Of a stretch of 38,968 nucleotides of DNA, positions 17,815-27,707 are shown in pieces (the first letter of the stretch is position 1; each line of letters begins with the position of its first letter). Location of the stretch: contig JAERMO010000004.1 of NCBI GenBank assembly GCA_016844465.1, positions 18,619 to 57,586 on the forward strand. The letters run 5' to 3'. The DNA comes from Nitrosarchaeum sp. Its GTDB lineage: Archaea; Thermoproteota; Nitrososphaeria; Nitrososphaerales; Nitrosopumilaceae. A model generated the notes under the pieces. That model was not told where the DNA came from, searched no databases, and saw only the letters and a program-made list of their open reading frames with translations. A program made the position numbers and the translations under genes.

Positions 17815-18765
17815 TCATTTTTGTTCAAAAATCTTTATTGCTTGTGGCGGACAAACGCCTTCGCAAGCAAGACAAAATATGCAATCGGGCTCTTTTGACA
17901 TTAAGGGTTTTTTCCCAGATGCCGGATTTCCAGGAGTATCAAACCATTCGTAAACTCCAACTGGACATGCTTCAATACATCCACCATCTGCAATACAAAT
18001 ATCATAATCAACAGATACAAATTCGCCCCATACGCCAAGGATTCCATTATTGGCGCCTTTTCTACCCCAAGTCTTGATTGTATACCCATTTGCATCAAAT
18101 GGAACAGATAGTTTCATTTTAGATTTGTAGGCTACATCAATTGGACCAGGTTTTGCCCCATCGGGAATTTCAAATTCTCCACCTTCGTCTTCGGCAATTT
18201 CATCAGCCCCAGCTTCAATTGGTTTTGGTTTGGCATTAAGAACAATTTTTGCGAGGGGTGTAAGTTCTTCTAGTCTCTGTATTGCTTCGTATTGATTGAG
18301 TTTCTCTGCTTTTGCAAGATAAGAAATCATTTTGTCTGCTAAGATAGTATTACGTAAAATAGTATCAATAACCATTTTTGCAAAATGATCTGCTTTTTTT
18401 CGATAATCTTTAACCCAATTTGGATCGCCAAATTTTTCAATTGGAAAAATTTGATAAATAATATCAACTACTTCACCGCTAACAATTTCGACTGTGACCG
18501 ATAACTTTACTTCTTCATATCCTTTGGCATCTGGATTTTTCATATTCTGTTCTTTCCACCTATATGTTGCAAAGATTCGATCAGCATAAGCATCCATTTC
18601 AAATGCCTTTTTCAAACCATCATGTACGGATTTAATTTCTAAAGGATCTTCAAGTTTTATTGGCAATCTATAAAGTCCAAGTTTGAATCCATGTAGAGGA
18701 TACACACCCCGTTTTGCAGTTGGCGCCTCCATTGTCCAGACTCGATCTTTTAGAAGTAATGACAT
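17815..18765 (-). CDS. Long protein with C-terminal 2x[4Fe-4S] ferredoxin domain
   Basis: 'CIADGGCIEACPVGVYEW' and 'CIFCLACEGVCPPQAIKI'. Confidence 0.8.
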   Translation of the reverse strand: MSLLLKDRVWTMEAPTAKRGVYPLHGFKLGLYRLPIKLEDPLEIKSVHDGLKKAFEMDAYADRIFATYRWKEQNMKNPDAKGYEEVKLSVTVEIVSGEVVDIIYQIFPIEKFGDPNWVKDYRKKADHFAKMVIDTILRNTILADKMISYLAKAEKLNQYEAIQRLEELTPLAKIVLNAKPKPIEAGADEIAEDEGGEFEIPDGAKPGPIDVAYKSKMKLSVPFDANGYTIKTWGRKGANNGILGVWGEFVSVDYDICIADGGCIEACPVGVYEWFDTPGNPASGKKPLMSKEPDCIFCLACEGVCPPQAIKIFEQK

Positions 18766-18801
18766 GTATTTTCAATGAATTGAATTTATTTAAAAAGGTT
18801 A

Positions 18802-19113
18802 TCAGTCATTGTCGTCTGGGCATGTAAGTTCCCGAATTTCGACATACTTTTTTTCCATGTTTTCTGCGTATTCTGAGATCGTTTTTAGATCAAATAGGTT
18901 TTTTGAAAAATACCAACGAATTGGAACCCAATGACCTATTCCGTCCATATCGTGGATCATTCCTTTATCTGATTGTACATTTAGTTTTTCGTCAATTGAT
19001 GTGTCCTTTACGGTAAGACCTCTTTTCGTCTTATCTTCCAAAACAAAATGAGTATTAGCATCTTTAATGTAATAAAATGATCCTTGCTGTATCACAGGAA
19101 AGTCTAATGACAA
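18802..19113 (-). CDS. Conserved hypothetical protein, 103 aa
   Basis: Intact ORF between ferredoxin and sulfurtransferase genes. Confidence 0.5.
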   Translation of the reverse strand: MSLDFPVIQQGSFYYIKDANTHFVLEDKTKRGLTVKDTSIDEKLNVQSDKGMIHDMDGIGHWVPIRWYFSKNLFDLKTISEYAENMEKKYVEIRELTCPDDND

Positions 19114-19114
19114 T

Positions 19115-19960
19115 TTATTTTTCTACTGGGTTTCCGATCATGTTACCCCATTCAGTCCAAGAACCATCATAGTTTCGAACCTTAGAATAACCAAGAAGGT
19201 ATTTTAGAACAAACCAACTATGCGATGATCTTTCACCAATTCTACAATAGCATATAACATCTTTATCAGGCGTCACGCCTTTTTGTTCATAATTTTGTTT
19301 AAGAATTTCTACAGACTTGAATGTTCCATCAGCATCATTTACAGCAGTTGCCCATGGAATATTATTTGCTCCAGGAATATGTCCACCTCGCTGTGCATGT
19401 TCCATCGGATATTCAGGTGGTGCTGTAATTTCACCAGTGAATTCTTTGGGTGATCTTACATCAACCATTACAGAGTCTTCTCGCCCCAATGCTCTACTAA
19501 CATCAAACAAGTAAGCACGTAATCCTTCATCAGGAGGCTGTGCCTTGTACGCGGTGAAAGAAATTTGAGGTTCTTCTGTGATGTATCCTTTATTTTCTAA
19601 TTCCCATTTTTTTCTTCCACCATCCATAATTTTTAGATTTTCATGGCCATAGAATTTGAAAACCCAAAAAACAAATGCTGCAAACCAATTATTAAAATCA
19701 CCATAAAGGATTACTTCAGTGTCTTCACTTATACCGTTTTTTGACATTAATGCTTCAAATTGTTTTTTATTAATTATATCTCGAGTTATTGGATCATTGA
19801 CATCACGTTTCCACCAAATTAAGCTGGCTCCTTTAATGTGGCCTTTATGATATCCGTTTACGGGATCATAATCTACTTCAACTAATTTTCTATTCTTATT
19901 TGGCGGATTATTGTATACCCAATTGGTATCTACTAAAACTTCAGGATGTGCGTAATTCAC
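19115..19960 (-). CDS. Sulfurtransferase with two rhodanese domains (thiosulfate sulfurtransferase-like)
   Basis: 'DVICYCRIGERSSHSWFVLKYLLGY...YDGSWTEWGN' active-site region. Confidence 0.88.
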   Translation of the reverse strand: MNYAHPEVLVDTNWVYNNPPNKNRKLVEVDYDPVNGYHKGHIKGASLIWWKRDVNDPITRDIINKKQFEALMSKNGISEDTEVILYGDFNNWFAAFVFWVFKFYGHENLKIMDGGRKKWELENKGYITEEPQISFTAYKAQPPDEGLRAYLFDVSRALGREDSVMVDVRSPKEFTGEITAPPEYPMEHAQRGGHIPGANNIPWATAVNDADGTFKSVEILKQNYEQKGVTPDKDVICYCRIGERSSHSWFVLKYLLGYSKVRNYDGSWTEWGNMIGNPVEK

Positions 19961-20240
19961 ATTATTTTATAAATTTGTATTCATACTTAATTGTTTTCAC
20001 ATTGTATTGACTAAATGGTCATTATATCAAATTTTTATTGTTCTTAAATATGGTATCTTCACTAGCCTCACCTTCGAATTTAAAATCGATGAACATATAA
20101 TTTTCCATCACCATTAACGTCACAGAAAAGAAAAAAGAGAAAAGAAAAATTCGTTGTTGAATTTGAACCAAATCATTTTGGAGTGTGTAGTTGATTTTAG
20201 TATCTGAATATTGTTTTATTATTGAACATATTTGATCCTA

Positions 20241-20256
20241 CCAAGTGCTCACTTGG
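20241..20256. repeat. Inverted repeat CCAAGTG-CT-CACTTGG in the long intergenic region
   Basis: Direct reading. Confidence 0.4.
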
Positions 20257-20340
20257 ACTTGTTTGTAGAGAATTTCCATTATATAGTTGACAATAATTTA
20301 AAAAATATCCTTTTAACTAAATGAGATTTAGGAGAACTGT

Positions 20341-21156
20341 TTGAAACTTCAAAAAGTAGCAGTAGTTAGTAAGGTGGGTTCAAAAGAATCAGAAGAGGCA
20401 GCAAAAACTGTAGCAAAAAAATTTCTAGCAATAAAATCCAAAGTATTTACGATTTCCCCCATAGATGTAGAGGGTGCAGAAAAAGTAGAATCATTGGAGG
20501 ATTTAAAAAAAGAAAAACTTGATCTTGTAGTTACCTTGGGTGGAGATGGAACAACCCTTAGAGTTTTCAGGTATCTGGAAAATGAGACTCCAATTCTGAC
20601 AATTAATGTTGGTGGAAATAGAGGGATATTATCTGAGATAACTATTGATGAAATAGATGATGCGATAAATAAAGTTCTAAAAGACGAATTCTTTTTGGAT
20701 AAACGAACTAGGGTTGTTGCATCTTGTGGAGGTAAAGAATTTCCACCAGCATTAAACGAAATTTACATTTGCAGAACCAATCTTACAAAAACTGCAGAAA
20801 TTGAAATTAAATTTCAAGATGATACAGTAAAACAAAAAATGGACGGAGTAATTATTGCCACACCAAGCGGTTCAACAGGGCACTCATTTTCTTTAGGTGG
20901 TCCTATCCTTCATGAAAGTTTAGATGTTTTGATCATCACACCAGTTGCTCCAGTTTACAGATTAGAGTCAATCGTGGTACCAGATGAAAAAATAGAAATA
21001 ATCTCATCTCATGATTGCAGTATAGTCATGGATGCGCAAGTAGTTAAATCAGCAGGCTATGGAGAACCAATAATTATAAAGAAATATACAAAACCAGCAG
21101 TCTTTGTTAGATTAAAGAAACGGGGATTGAGACAGATGAGTAAGCTTGGATTTTAG
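20341..21156 (+). CDS. nadK: NAD kinase (TTG start)
   Basis: 'LVVTLGGDGTTLRVFRYL', 'INVGGNRGILSEI', 'GVIIATPSGSTGHSFSLGGPILHE'. Confidence 0.9.
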   Translation: MKLQKVAVVSKVGSKESEEAAKTVAKKFLAIKSKVFTISPIDVEGAEKVESLEDLKKEKLDLVVTLGGDGTTLRVFRYLENETPILTINVGGNRGILSEITIDEIDDAINKVLKDEFFLDKRTRVVASCGGKEFPPALNEIYICRTNLTKTAEIEIKFQDDTVKQKMDGVIIATPSGSTGHSFSLGGPILHESLDVLIITPVAPVYRLESIVVPDEKIEIISSHDCSIVMDAQVVKSAGYGEPIIIKKYTKPAVFVRLKKRGLRQMSKLGF

Positions 21157-21652
21157 AATATTAGATGCGAGTGCATTTTATGCAGGAGTCCCGTTTGGAT
21201 CATCTGATGATTGTTATACAACATCTCTTGTTTATGAGGAGATAAAACACATTAAAAAAAATCATGATGCACTAGGAACATTGTTGGAAACTAATAGGTT
21301 AAAAATAATGGATCCAGACAAGGAGTCAACAGATAGGGCAATAATTTCAGCCAAAGAAACAGGTGATTTTCAACAATTATCAAAGCAAGATATTTCCATA
21401 ATTGCATTATGCATCAATCTTAATGGTGAGATTATTTCAGATGATTTTGCAATTACAAATGTTTCAAAAAATCTAGGATTGAAGATATCACCAATCATGA
21501 CTAACAATTTTCAAGATGTTGGAAAATGGGTTCATTATTGTCCCGGCTGTCGTACAAATCATACAACTGGGAAAGAGTGTCCAATGTGTGGTACCCTGCT
21601 TAAGAGAAAATTACTCAAGGGACAATCGTCTACCATACCAATCAACAAATGA
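21146..21652 (+). CDS. Nob1-type endoribonuclease (PIN domain + zinc ribbon)
   Basis: N-terminal 'LDASAFYAG', 'ISDDFAITNVSKNLGL', C-terminal CPGC...CPMCG ribbon. Confidence 0.8.
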   Translation: MDFRILDASAFYAGVPFGSSDDCYTTSLVYEEIKHIKKNHDALGTLLETNRLKIMDPDKESTDRAIISAKETGDFQQLSKQDISIIALCINLNGEIISDDFAITNVSKNLGLKISPIMTNNFQDVGKWVHYCPGCRTNHTTGKECPMCGTLLKRKLLKGQSSTIPINK

Positions 21653-22372
21653 TCCATCATACAATTTCACATCACGGTAACCTGCAATCATTAGTTGTAA
21701 AAATAAGCTAGATGCCCTATGGCCATGCATGCAATAACAAACAATTTGATCATCTTTAGATATTTTATTTTGAGAAAATAAATTTTGTAAAAAGATTTTG
21801 TTTTGAAACAATTTTCCATCATATCCTATTCCTTCAGTAAATGGAATTAGTTTGGAATTAGGTAAATGTCCACCCATAAATTCTTGAGGTGTCCGTGCAT
21901 CTAAAATAATAAAATTATTTAAATTTTCTTTAAGATGAACAGCTTCTATTCGAATCATTGAGTTGATTTTTGGAATAAACTTTGTTGTTTTAGGAATGAA
22001 TGATTTTTTCGTTAATTCAAAACCATTATTTTGCAAATCGATTATACTTGCATCAAGTAGATGTATTTTATCGTGTCCAAAGTACAAAAAAGTTCAAGCA
22101 ATCCTAGCAGCTGATGGATCCATAGAATCTCCGACAATAATGACAGTTTTAGAATCATCGATTCCAATTGAACTAAAAAGTTCAGTAATTTTTTCTGGAT
22201 CAATAACTAAATTTGAACCGTATTGATCAAATTGAATAACTTGTTCTATTGTTAGTGATTGAGATTTTGTTAAATGACCATAGAGAAATAATGTTTTAGG
22301 ACGTGTGTCCAAAATAATAATATCCTGATCAGAAAAATGATCTTTTAGCCAATCTATTGAAACTAACATCAA
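21611..22372 (-). pseudogene. Two-rhodanese-domain sulfurtransferase interrupted by an in-frame TGA (22094-22096)
   Basis: ORFs 22094..22372 and 21611..22087 are in the same frame and read 'DPSAARIA*TFLYFGHDKIHLLDAS'; C-terminal 'CYCMHGHRAS' active site retained. Confidence 0.8.
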
Positions 22373-22403
22373 TGAGATGGATTTGCCAATTTATTTAATA
22401 GTA

Positions 22404-23093
22404 TCATGTATCATGCAAGGTTTTTTGGTTAGATTCCTTGAGATGCTTGCTTTGAGATTCAAGTATCGTTTTTATTTTTTTGGCCCTTGCATTTCCAAGA
22501 CCTTCAATTTTTGCAAGTTCGGTAGTTGTCGCAGTAAAAACTTTCAAAGGGGTCCCAAATTTCTCAAGTAATCTAACAGCAAATTTTTCCCCAACTCCAG
22601 GTAAACTACACAAAGAGGATAGTTGTTGTTTTTCTAAATCATTTGATTTTTTTATTTTTTTTAGGTATGGGCCTTTTGGAGATTCATTTCTAGAACACAT
22701 TGAAACAAGTAATTTTGCAGTATGAGTTGCATTAGGGGTAGGAATTATTGGAATTTTAAAATCAATCACTATAGTAGAAATGGCACCATAGAAAATCAAT
22801 GGATTATCAGTGATTTCCTCAATTTCATCGACATTTCCTTCGATTAGAACTATAGGAAATTGAAAATGTTCTTTTAGTCTAGAGCATTGATCAAAAAGTC
22901 TACCGTCAAAAACAGAAGACACTAAATCACGAATACTTTTTCTCTCCACAACTGTTTCAGGTGCAACAATATAATCTCCAACAGGGAGTGTTTTCATTTC
23001 AAGGTTTATTCCTATAGATTTTAGTAGATCTGGGATTCCGCTTTTGCGTTCTCGTTCATCTACAATAATTCGTAAATTTTCTAATTTCATCAA
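22404..23093 (-). CDS. ERCC4/XPF-family nuclease with HhH domain
   Basis: 'IIVDERERKSGIPDLL', 'VERKSIRDLVSSVFDGRLFDQ', HhH 'LCSLPGVGEKFAVRLLEKFG'. Confidence 0.88.
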   Translation of the reverse strand: MMKLENLRIIVDERERKSGIPDLLKSIGINLEMKTLPVGDYIVAPETVVERKSIRDLVSSVFDGRLFDQCSRLKEHFQFPIVLIEGNVDEIEEITDNPLIFYGAISTIVIDFKIPIIPTPNATHTAKLLVSMCSRNESPKGPYLKKIKKSNDLEKQQLSSLCSLPGVGEKFAVRLLEKFGTPLKVFTATTTELAKIEGLGNARAKKIKTILESQSKHLKESNQKTLHDT

Positions 23094-23145
23094 ATGTAAT
23101 TTGGTTAATTTGTTAATATTTTATTTGATTTCTAATCGTTATTTG

Positions 23146-23553
23146 CTATTTTCTCGGATTATCATCAGAAATGGTAGTGTTCGTCATTTTTGCACCTCCA
23201 GATGCTGGTCCCCTCATCATTTCAGTGATTTTTGCTTCTTGTTCTTTAAGAGATTCTTTCATTCTAGTTTCCTGTTTTTCAAGAACAGTTGAACGTGTTT
23301 TTCCCATCTCTTTTCGTTCTTCTAATTCATCAATTAGTTGTTGTTTTGTAGATTTTATCAAAATTGAACCAGCTTGCTTGTATACATTATCATCAGTAGT
23401 AATTTTTTTTAATTCATCTAGTGCCTTGTCAGTCTCAATTTGTTCCATTTCAAGATGTTGTTTTTGGGTAATTATTGATTGAAGATTTTGTTGAGATTGT
23501 TGCAATTTCATGAGTTGTTCTTGAAGCCATGGTGGCATTTGTCCTGATGACAT
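23146..23553 (-). CDS. pfdB: Prefoldin beta subunit
   Basis: Coiled-coil 'QLMKLQQSQQNLQSIITQKQHLEMEQIETDKALDEL'; exosome superoperon context. Confidence 0.85.
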   Translation of the reverse strand: MSSGQMPPWLQEQLMKLQQSQQNLQSIITQKQHLEMEQIETDKALDELKKITTDDNVYKQAGSILIKSTKQQLIDELEERKEMGKTRSTVLEKQETRMKESLKEQEAKITEMMRGPASGGAKMTNTTISDDNPRK

Positions 23554-23577
23554 GCTAGTTCAATGTTTTTGATTTCA

Positions 23578-23823
23578 TTATATCTTTACCGATTCAATTG
23601 AGTCGTAACTTGCCTGAATTAATCTCAAAGTTGAATTAAGATTTGCTCGTAAGTGTTGAATATGTTCTGAATCTATTGAGATGTGGATTTTATCATTTAA
23701 TGAAATAGTGGTTTTGGTAGGGTTTTCTGGATAAAATTGATTATCAATGTGGATTGAATCAAATATTGCTTTTGTCTTTTCTTTAGCATCAACATTAATT
23801 TTAGCATTAAAGATTAATGTCAT
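23578..23823 (-). CDS. pcc1: KEOPS complex subunit Pcc1 (internal start at 23823)
   Basis: 81-aa protein 'MTLIFNAKINVDAKEKTKAIFDSIHIDNQ...LRANLNSTLRLIQASYDSIESV'. Confidence 0.72.
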   Translation of the reverse strand: MTLIFNAKINVDAKEKTKAIFDSIHIDNQFYPENPTKTTISLNDKIHISIDSEHIQHLRANLNSTLRLIQASYDSIESVKI

Positions 23824-24013
23824 ACGCGGTTCCAGCAATCTTGAAACTACATTTCTTACAAGACCAAATGCCAACTGCATCTCTACTAAATTGTTTTGAA
23901 CCACATTCAGGACAAGATCTTTCTGCTTTTAGTTGAAAGTGAATTTTGGCATATTGTTTTCTGATTTTAATACCATATCGTGCGCCTAACCCTTTTAGGG
24001 ATTTCTTTGCCAT
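23807..24013 (-). CDS. rpl37ae: 50S ribosomal protein L37Ae
   Basis: 'LGARYGIKIRKQ...CPECGSKQFSRDAVGIWSCKKC'. Confidence 0.9.
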   Translation of the reverse strand: MAKKSLKGLGARYGIKIRKQYAKIHFQLKAERSCPECGSKQFSRDAVGIWSCKKCSFKIAGTAYDINL

Positions 24014-24098
24014 TTTATTTTCTTGCTCCCATTACTTGTTTTAACTTTTCTCTTATTTTTGCTCCTACCTTAACAGATGTTTTTCAACATTGTATAAC

Positions 24099-24833
24099 TT
24101 AGTCAAATGTAAATCCTCCGTTTCCTCCTTTTTGTAAAGCGCAAATATTTCCATTAGAATCAGTAGTAATTGTAATTCTTGCCTCCATACTATCCCACTC
24201 ATCACCATTTGGATCAACAATTATATGATTTCCAATTTTGCCCATAGTGACAGAGACTGGAATAGTGGTGATTGGAATATCCAACTCTACGCCTTCAATT
24301 AAAGTTGGTACATCATTTTTCATTTCCCATTTTGGGGTTTTAGAAGAAAGGATCGCAGCCGTTGCAGCATAAGCACATGTATCAAACAGGTTACCATCAT
24401 AATCAACTACAACATTATCAGCAAAAACTCCAACAACTGATTTATTTTTTTCAATTACCAATTGAGACAAATCGATCATGTGACTTTCTCTAATGCCTCT
24501 GTCAACCACTCTTGCCAATTCAATAACATCTGGGCCAGGAGGTCCTGTTTCAACACTAGGGTGTGAAAATGGTAAAAGTTCAGCTGTGCAGATGAAAATA
24601 CCCTTGTCACCCATATCTGGAAAAGGTCTATCTGGTTGAATTTTAATGCCACAAATTACTTCGCTATCACCCAATCTTACTCGTGCAGAACCATTTGCTT
24701 TTGGAATTGCATTTGGTTCAATTACTAATTTTCGAGGTTCATCAAATGCCCTTCCATCAACTCTTTTTCCTTGTTCTAATAATTCAAGGATTTGAGATTT
24801 TTTTAGTTCATCAATTACAGATGTAGTTGCCAT
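24099..24833 (-). CDS. rrp42: Exosome complex protein Rrp42
   Basis: RNase PH fold; operon position after Rrp41. Confidence 0.9.
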   Translation of the reverse strand: MATTSVIDELKKSQILELLEQGKRVDGRAFDEPRKLVIEPNAIPKANGSARVRLGDSEVICGIKIQPDRPFPDMGDKGIFICTAELLPFSHPSVETGPPGPDVIELARVVDRGIRESHMIDLSQLVIEKNKSVVGVFADNVVVDYDGNLFDTCAYAATAAILSSKTPKWEMKNDVPTLIEGVELDIPITTIPVSVTMGKIGNHIIVDPNGDEWDSMEARITITTDSNGNICALQKGGNGGFTFD

Positions 24834-25568
24834 TTATTTTTCTCCGTTTCCAAAATATTTGTCAGTTAATGCTTTCTTTTGTAATTCATAAACAATTTTG
24901 CAACCTTTAATTCCAGTTTCAACACATTTTTTAAATTCTTCTGGAGTTAATACCCCATCTAATTGTAATAATGTAATTTTATCCGTACTTGGCATATAGC
25001 CAATAGGCATATCAGCTTGACCTGCTTGATCTTCTTCATTATTAACATCAAGAATAATGGTGTCAGCAGCTTTACCTGCAGCGCATGCAGCAACCATGTC
25101 CCTCATTGGGATTCCAGCATCAGCTAAAGCCACCGATGCAGCAGATAGTGCAGCACAACGAGTGCCACCATCAGCTTGGAGAACTTCAATATAGACATCA
25201 ACTGCAGTTCTTGGAAATTTATCTAACATTATTGCAGGCTCTAGTGCTTCTTTGATAACTTTGGAAATTTCAATTTCTCTTCTAGAAGGTGCAGGATTTT
25301 TTCTCTCAGTTACAGAAAAAGGTTCCATGTGATATCTAACTCTTAAAATTCCGGTATCAGTGTTTGACATGTGTTTTGGATGTACATCTCGTGGACCAAA
25401 AACTCCAACTAAAATTTTATTGTCACCGAATTCAATATATGCCGAACCGTCGGCATTTTTCAATCCACCTGCCTTAATCATAATTCGTCTTGGCTCATCA
25501 ACTTTTCTACCATCACAGCGAATCCCATTTTCATCTAGTAACACTATCTCTGTATCTCTTCCACCCAT
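24834..25568 (-). CDS. rrp41: Exosome complex exonuclease Rrp41
   Basis: 'RCDGRKVDEPRRIMIKAGGLKNADGSAYIEFGDNK', 'DGGTRCAALSAASVALADAGIPMRDMVAACA'. Confidence 0.93.
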   Translation of the reverse strand: MGGRDTEIVLLDENGIRCDGRKVDEPRRIMIKAGGLKNADGSAYIEFGDNKILVGVFGPRDVHPKHMSNTDTGILRVRYHMEPFSVTERKNPAPSRREIEISKVIKEALEPAIMLDKFPRTAVDVYIEVLQADGGTRCAALSAASVALADAGIPMRDMVAACAAGKAADTIILDVNNEEDQAGQADMPIGYMPSTDKITLLQLDGVLTPEEFKKCVETGIKGCKIVYELQKKALTDKYFGNGEK

Positions 25569-26248
25569 TATGATTCACCTTTTGATTCTAACATTTCTTT
25601 CACTTGGTCAGTTAAGTTAGCAACATGTGCTTTTTCATCTACCATTTGTATTGCTTTTTTAGCCTTTAATAATCCCTCGGGGCTCTCACATGAAACTACT
25701 ACCCAACCGTTTTGACCAATAGTTATAGCAGCATTCGTAGCCATCTCAATAGTTTGAATCATAGTGCCCTTTTTGCCAATCAAACGTGGAACCTTGCTAG
25801 GCGAAATTTTGATCAAGTCTCCAGAATCAATTTTACCAAGATCCCTATCAGCTATGGTAACAAGTGGATCCCTTGTTCTATCAAAATTAGCAATTCTGGC
25901 TGCTACGAGATCGCCTGATTTCAACTTTGAGGAAAGCTCATCAGCATGTGCTGAAAAATCCCTTCCAAAAACATCTTGAGCAGGTAAAAATCCCACATAA
26001 CATGAATTGATATCCAATTCCCAGGATAATGATGTATGAGATACGACTTTACCAATTACAAGATCGTTGATCTTTGGAATGTATTTTCCAGTTAACGGAA
26101 TTACTTTAACAGAATCATCATAAATTTCTGAAATTCCTATGGTAGTAGAGATAATTTTGTTACCATCAAGGATCACATTTTGTTCAGGTCTGTAAGGTCC
26201 AGTTGTCACTACATCGCCAGGAATAACATACTTTCTTTTGTTCTCCAT
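25568..26248 (-). CDS. rrp4: Exosome RNA-binding protein Rrp4 (S1/KH)
   Basis: 'VIPGDVVTTG', KH 'VPRLIGKKGTMIQTIE'. Confidence 0.92.
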   Translation of the reverse strand: MENKRKYVIPGDVVTTGPYRPEQNVILDGNKIISTTIGISEIYDDSVKVIPLTGKYIPKINDLVIGKVVSHTSLSWELDINSCYVGFLPAQDVFGRDFSAHADELSSKLKSGDLVAARIANFDRTRDPLVTIADRDLGKIDSGDLIKISPSKVPRLIGKKGTMIQTIEMATNAAITIGQNGWVVVSCESPEGLLKAKKAIQMVDEKAHVANLTDQVKEMLESKGES

Positions 26249-26934
26249 TACTTCATAACCTCAACTGTAGCAGAACCTTTTGTTATAGAACCTAATCTAT
26301 CAATCACGTTTGGCCTTGCTCCAGCGGGTATTTCAAGTATTGCTTTTAAGGAACCATTATTTTGCCATTCTTCTTTTTTTAGAGACCCTATAGATTTTAG
26401 AACAGCATAAGATTGAGAAGCATATTGTGCAGGTATAGTTATTTCAAGATCAAGATTTTCAGATTTCATAGGTATGATTGAACGCAATTTTTCTACAATA
26501 TCTTTTACCTGCTCATCTACACTTTTTTGTGGGTCTACTGTGATTCTCCCATCCTTTAATGCTTGTTCAATTCTCACTGGTGGATGAGGTAAATGAGTTC
26601 TAGGATCAACAAAAGTCTTGGCGATATATGAAACAATTTGTTTTCTCTTCTCCTCGACCATCTTACGTCGTTGATCAGTGGTAAGATTTAGATCACCTTT
26701 TCGAAGCATTATCTCAGCGATCTCTAGGACGTCTTCAGTTTTGAAAGCCTTGAGTAATTTTTCTGTTGACGGTTTAGTCCCCTTTCCAGAATCGGTATAA
26801 ATCTCATCAGAAACCAAGATTGTAGAAATATCTTTTTTCTTTCCAAGTTTGTAATCAAGTGCAGGATCAGGCTTTACCAAAATCTCAAATTTTTCACCTT
26901 CGTGAGAATACCTCACTATTGTAACATCAGTCAT
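26248..26934 (-). CDS. SBDS/Sdo1 ribosome maturation protein
   Basis: 'DLNLTTDQRRKMVEEKRKQIVSYIAKTFVDPRTHLPHPPVRIEQAL'. Confidence 0.92.
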   Translation of the reverse strand: MTDVTIVRYSHEGEKFEILVKPDPALDYKLGKKKDISTILVSDEIYTDSGKGTKPSTEKLLKAFKTEDVLEIAEIMLRKGDLNLTTDQRRKMVEEKRKQIVSYIAKTFVDPRTHLPHPPVRIEQALKDGRITVDPQKSVDEQVKDIVEKLRSIIPMKSENLDLEITIPAQYASQSYAVLKSIGSLKKEEWQNNGSLKAILEIPAGARPNVIDRLGSITKGSATVEVMK

Positions 26935-27023
26935 TTCTAAAATATCATAGGATAATTTGGTATTTATCTTAACGTAAAACCAGCTAGATTTTTATGTGGA
27001 CTTCGAAAATTTTCTTCTAGGAT

Positions 27024-27662
27024 TTGTCTTCTTTAGAGATTGTTAACAAGGATAATCAAAAAATTTCAATCAAGTTAAAAGGGATTTCTTTGCAGTATGC
27101 AAATGCACTTAGACGTATCTGTTTAAACGGTATTCCGGTATTTGCCATAGATACAGTAGACATTATAGAAAATTCATCAGTATTACCTGATGAAGGTTTG
27201 GCACATAGATTAGGTTTAATTCCAATTAAGACAGATCTTTCAAGGTTTAATGAACCATCAAAATGTGATTGTCAAAGTGAAACAGGCTGTTCTAATTGTA
27301 AAGTTATGTTGGTTCTAGATTCTGGAGACTCTGATGTTACAAGAACGATCTTATCAAATGAATTAACATCTGAGGATGAGTTGGTAAAGCCAACTTCAGA
27401 TAAAATTCCAATTGTTCAACTGGCACCAGGACAGAGAATCAAAATCGAATGCTATGCAAGACTCGGCAGAGGTACAGAACATGCAAAATGGAATTCATCA
27501 AACATTGCAGTTCTCACCGAAACTAACAAAGAAGATGAGAGAATTCTCACAGTAGAGTCAACTGGAGCATTAAAACCAGAACAAATAATCCTTGCAGGAG
27601 TGGATGAACTCAGTAATAGGTTAGTAGAGTTTAAAGAAATTATTGGCAAATTAGAAGAATAA
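27024..27662 (+). CDS. rpoD: DNA-directed RNA polymerase subunit D (Rpo3)
   Basis: 'YANALRRICLNGIPVFAIDTVDIIENSSVLPDEGLAHRLGLIPI'. Confidence 0.93.
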   Translation: MSSLEIVNKDNQKISIKLKGISLQYANALRRICLNGIPVFAIDTVDIIENSSVLPDEGLAHRLGLIPIKTDLSRFNEPSKCDCQSETGCSNCKVMLVLDSGDSDVTRTILSNELTSEDELVKPTSDKIPIVQLAPGQRIKIECYARLGRGTEHAKWNSSNIAVLTETNKEDERILTVESTGALKPEQIILAGVDELSNRLVEFKEIIGKLEE

Positions 27663-27707
27663 ACTAAGCATAGACATTATATTTGGGTTTTAAGTCGGAT
27701 TATTCAC

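Noticed and set aside
2151-22096. TGA recoded as Trp (alternative genetic code)
   Set aside because: L13 (28507-28509) and Nob1 (21650-21652) terminate cleanly at TGA, and most Trp codons are TGG.
23824-23904. N-terminal extension of the Pcc1 ORF
   Set aside because: Mostly overlaps the L37Ae gene in another frame; homology-like region begins at the internal ATG (23823).
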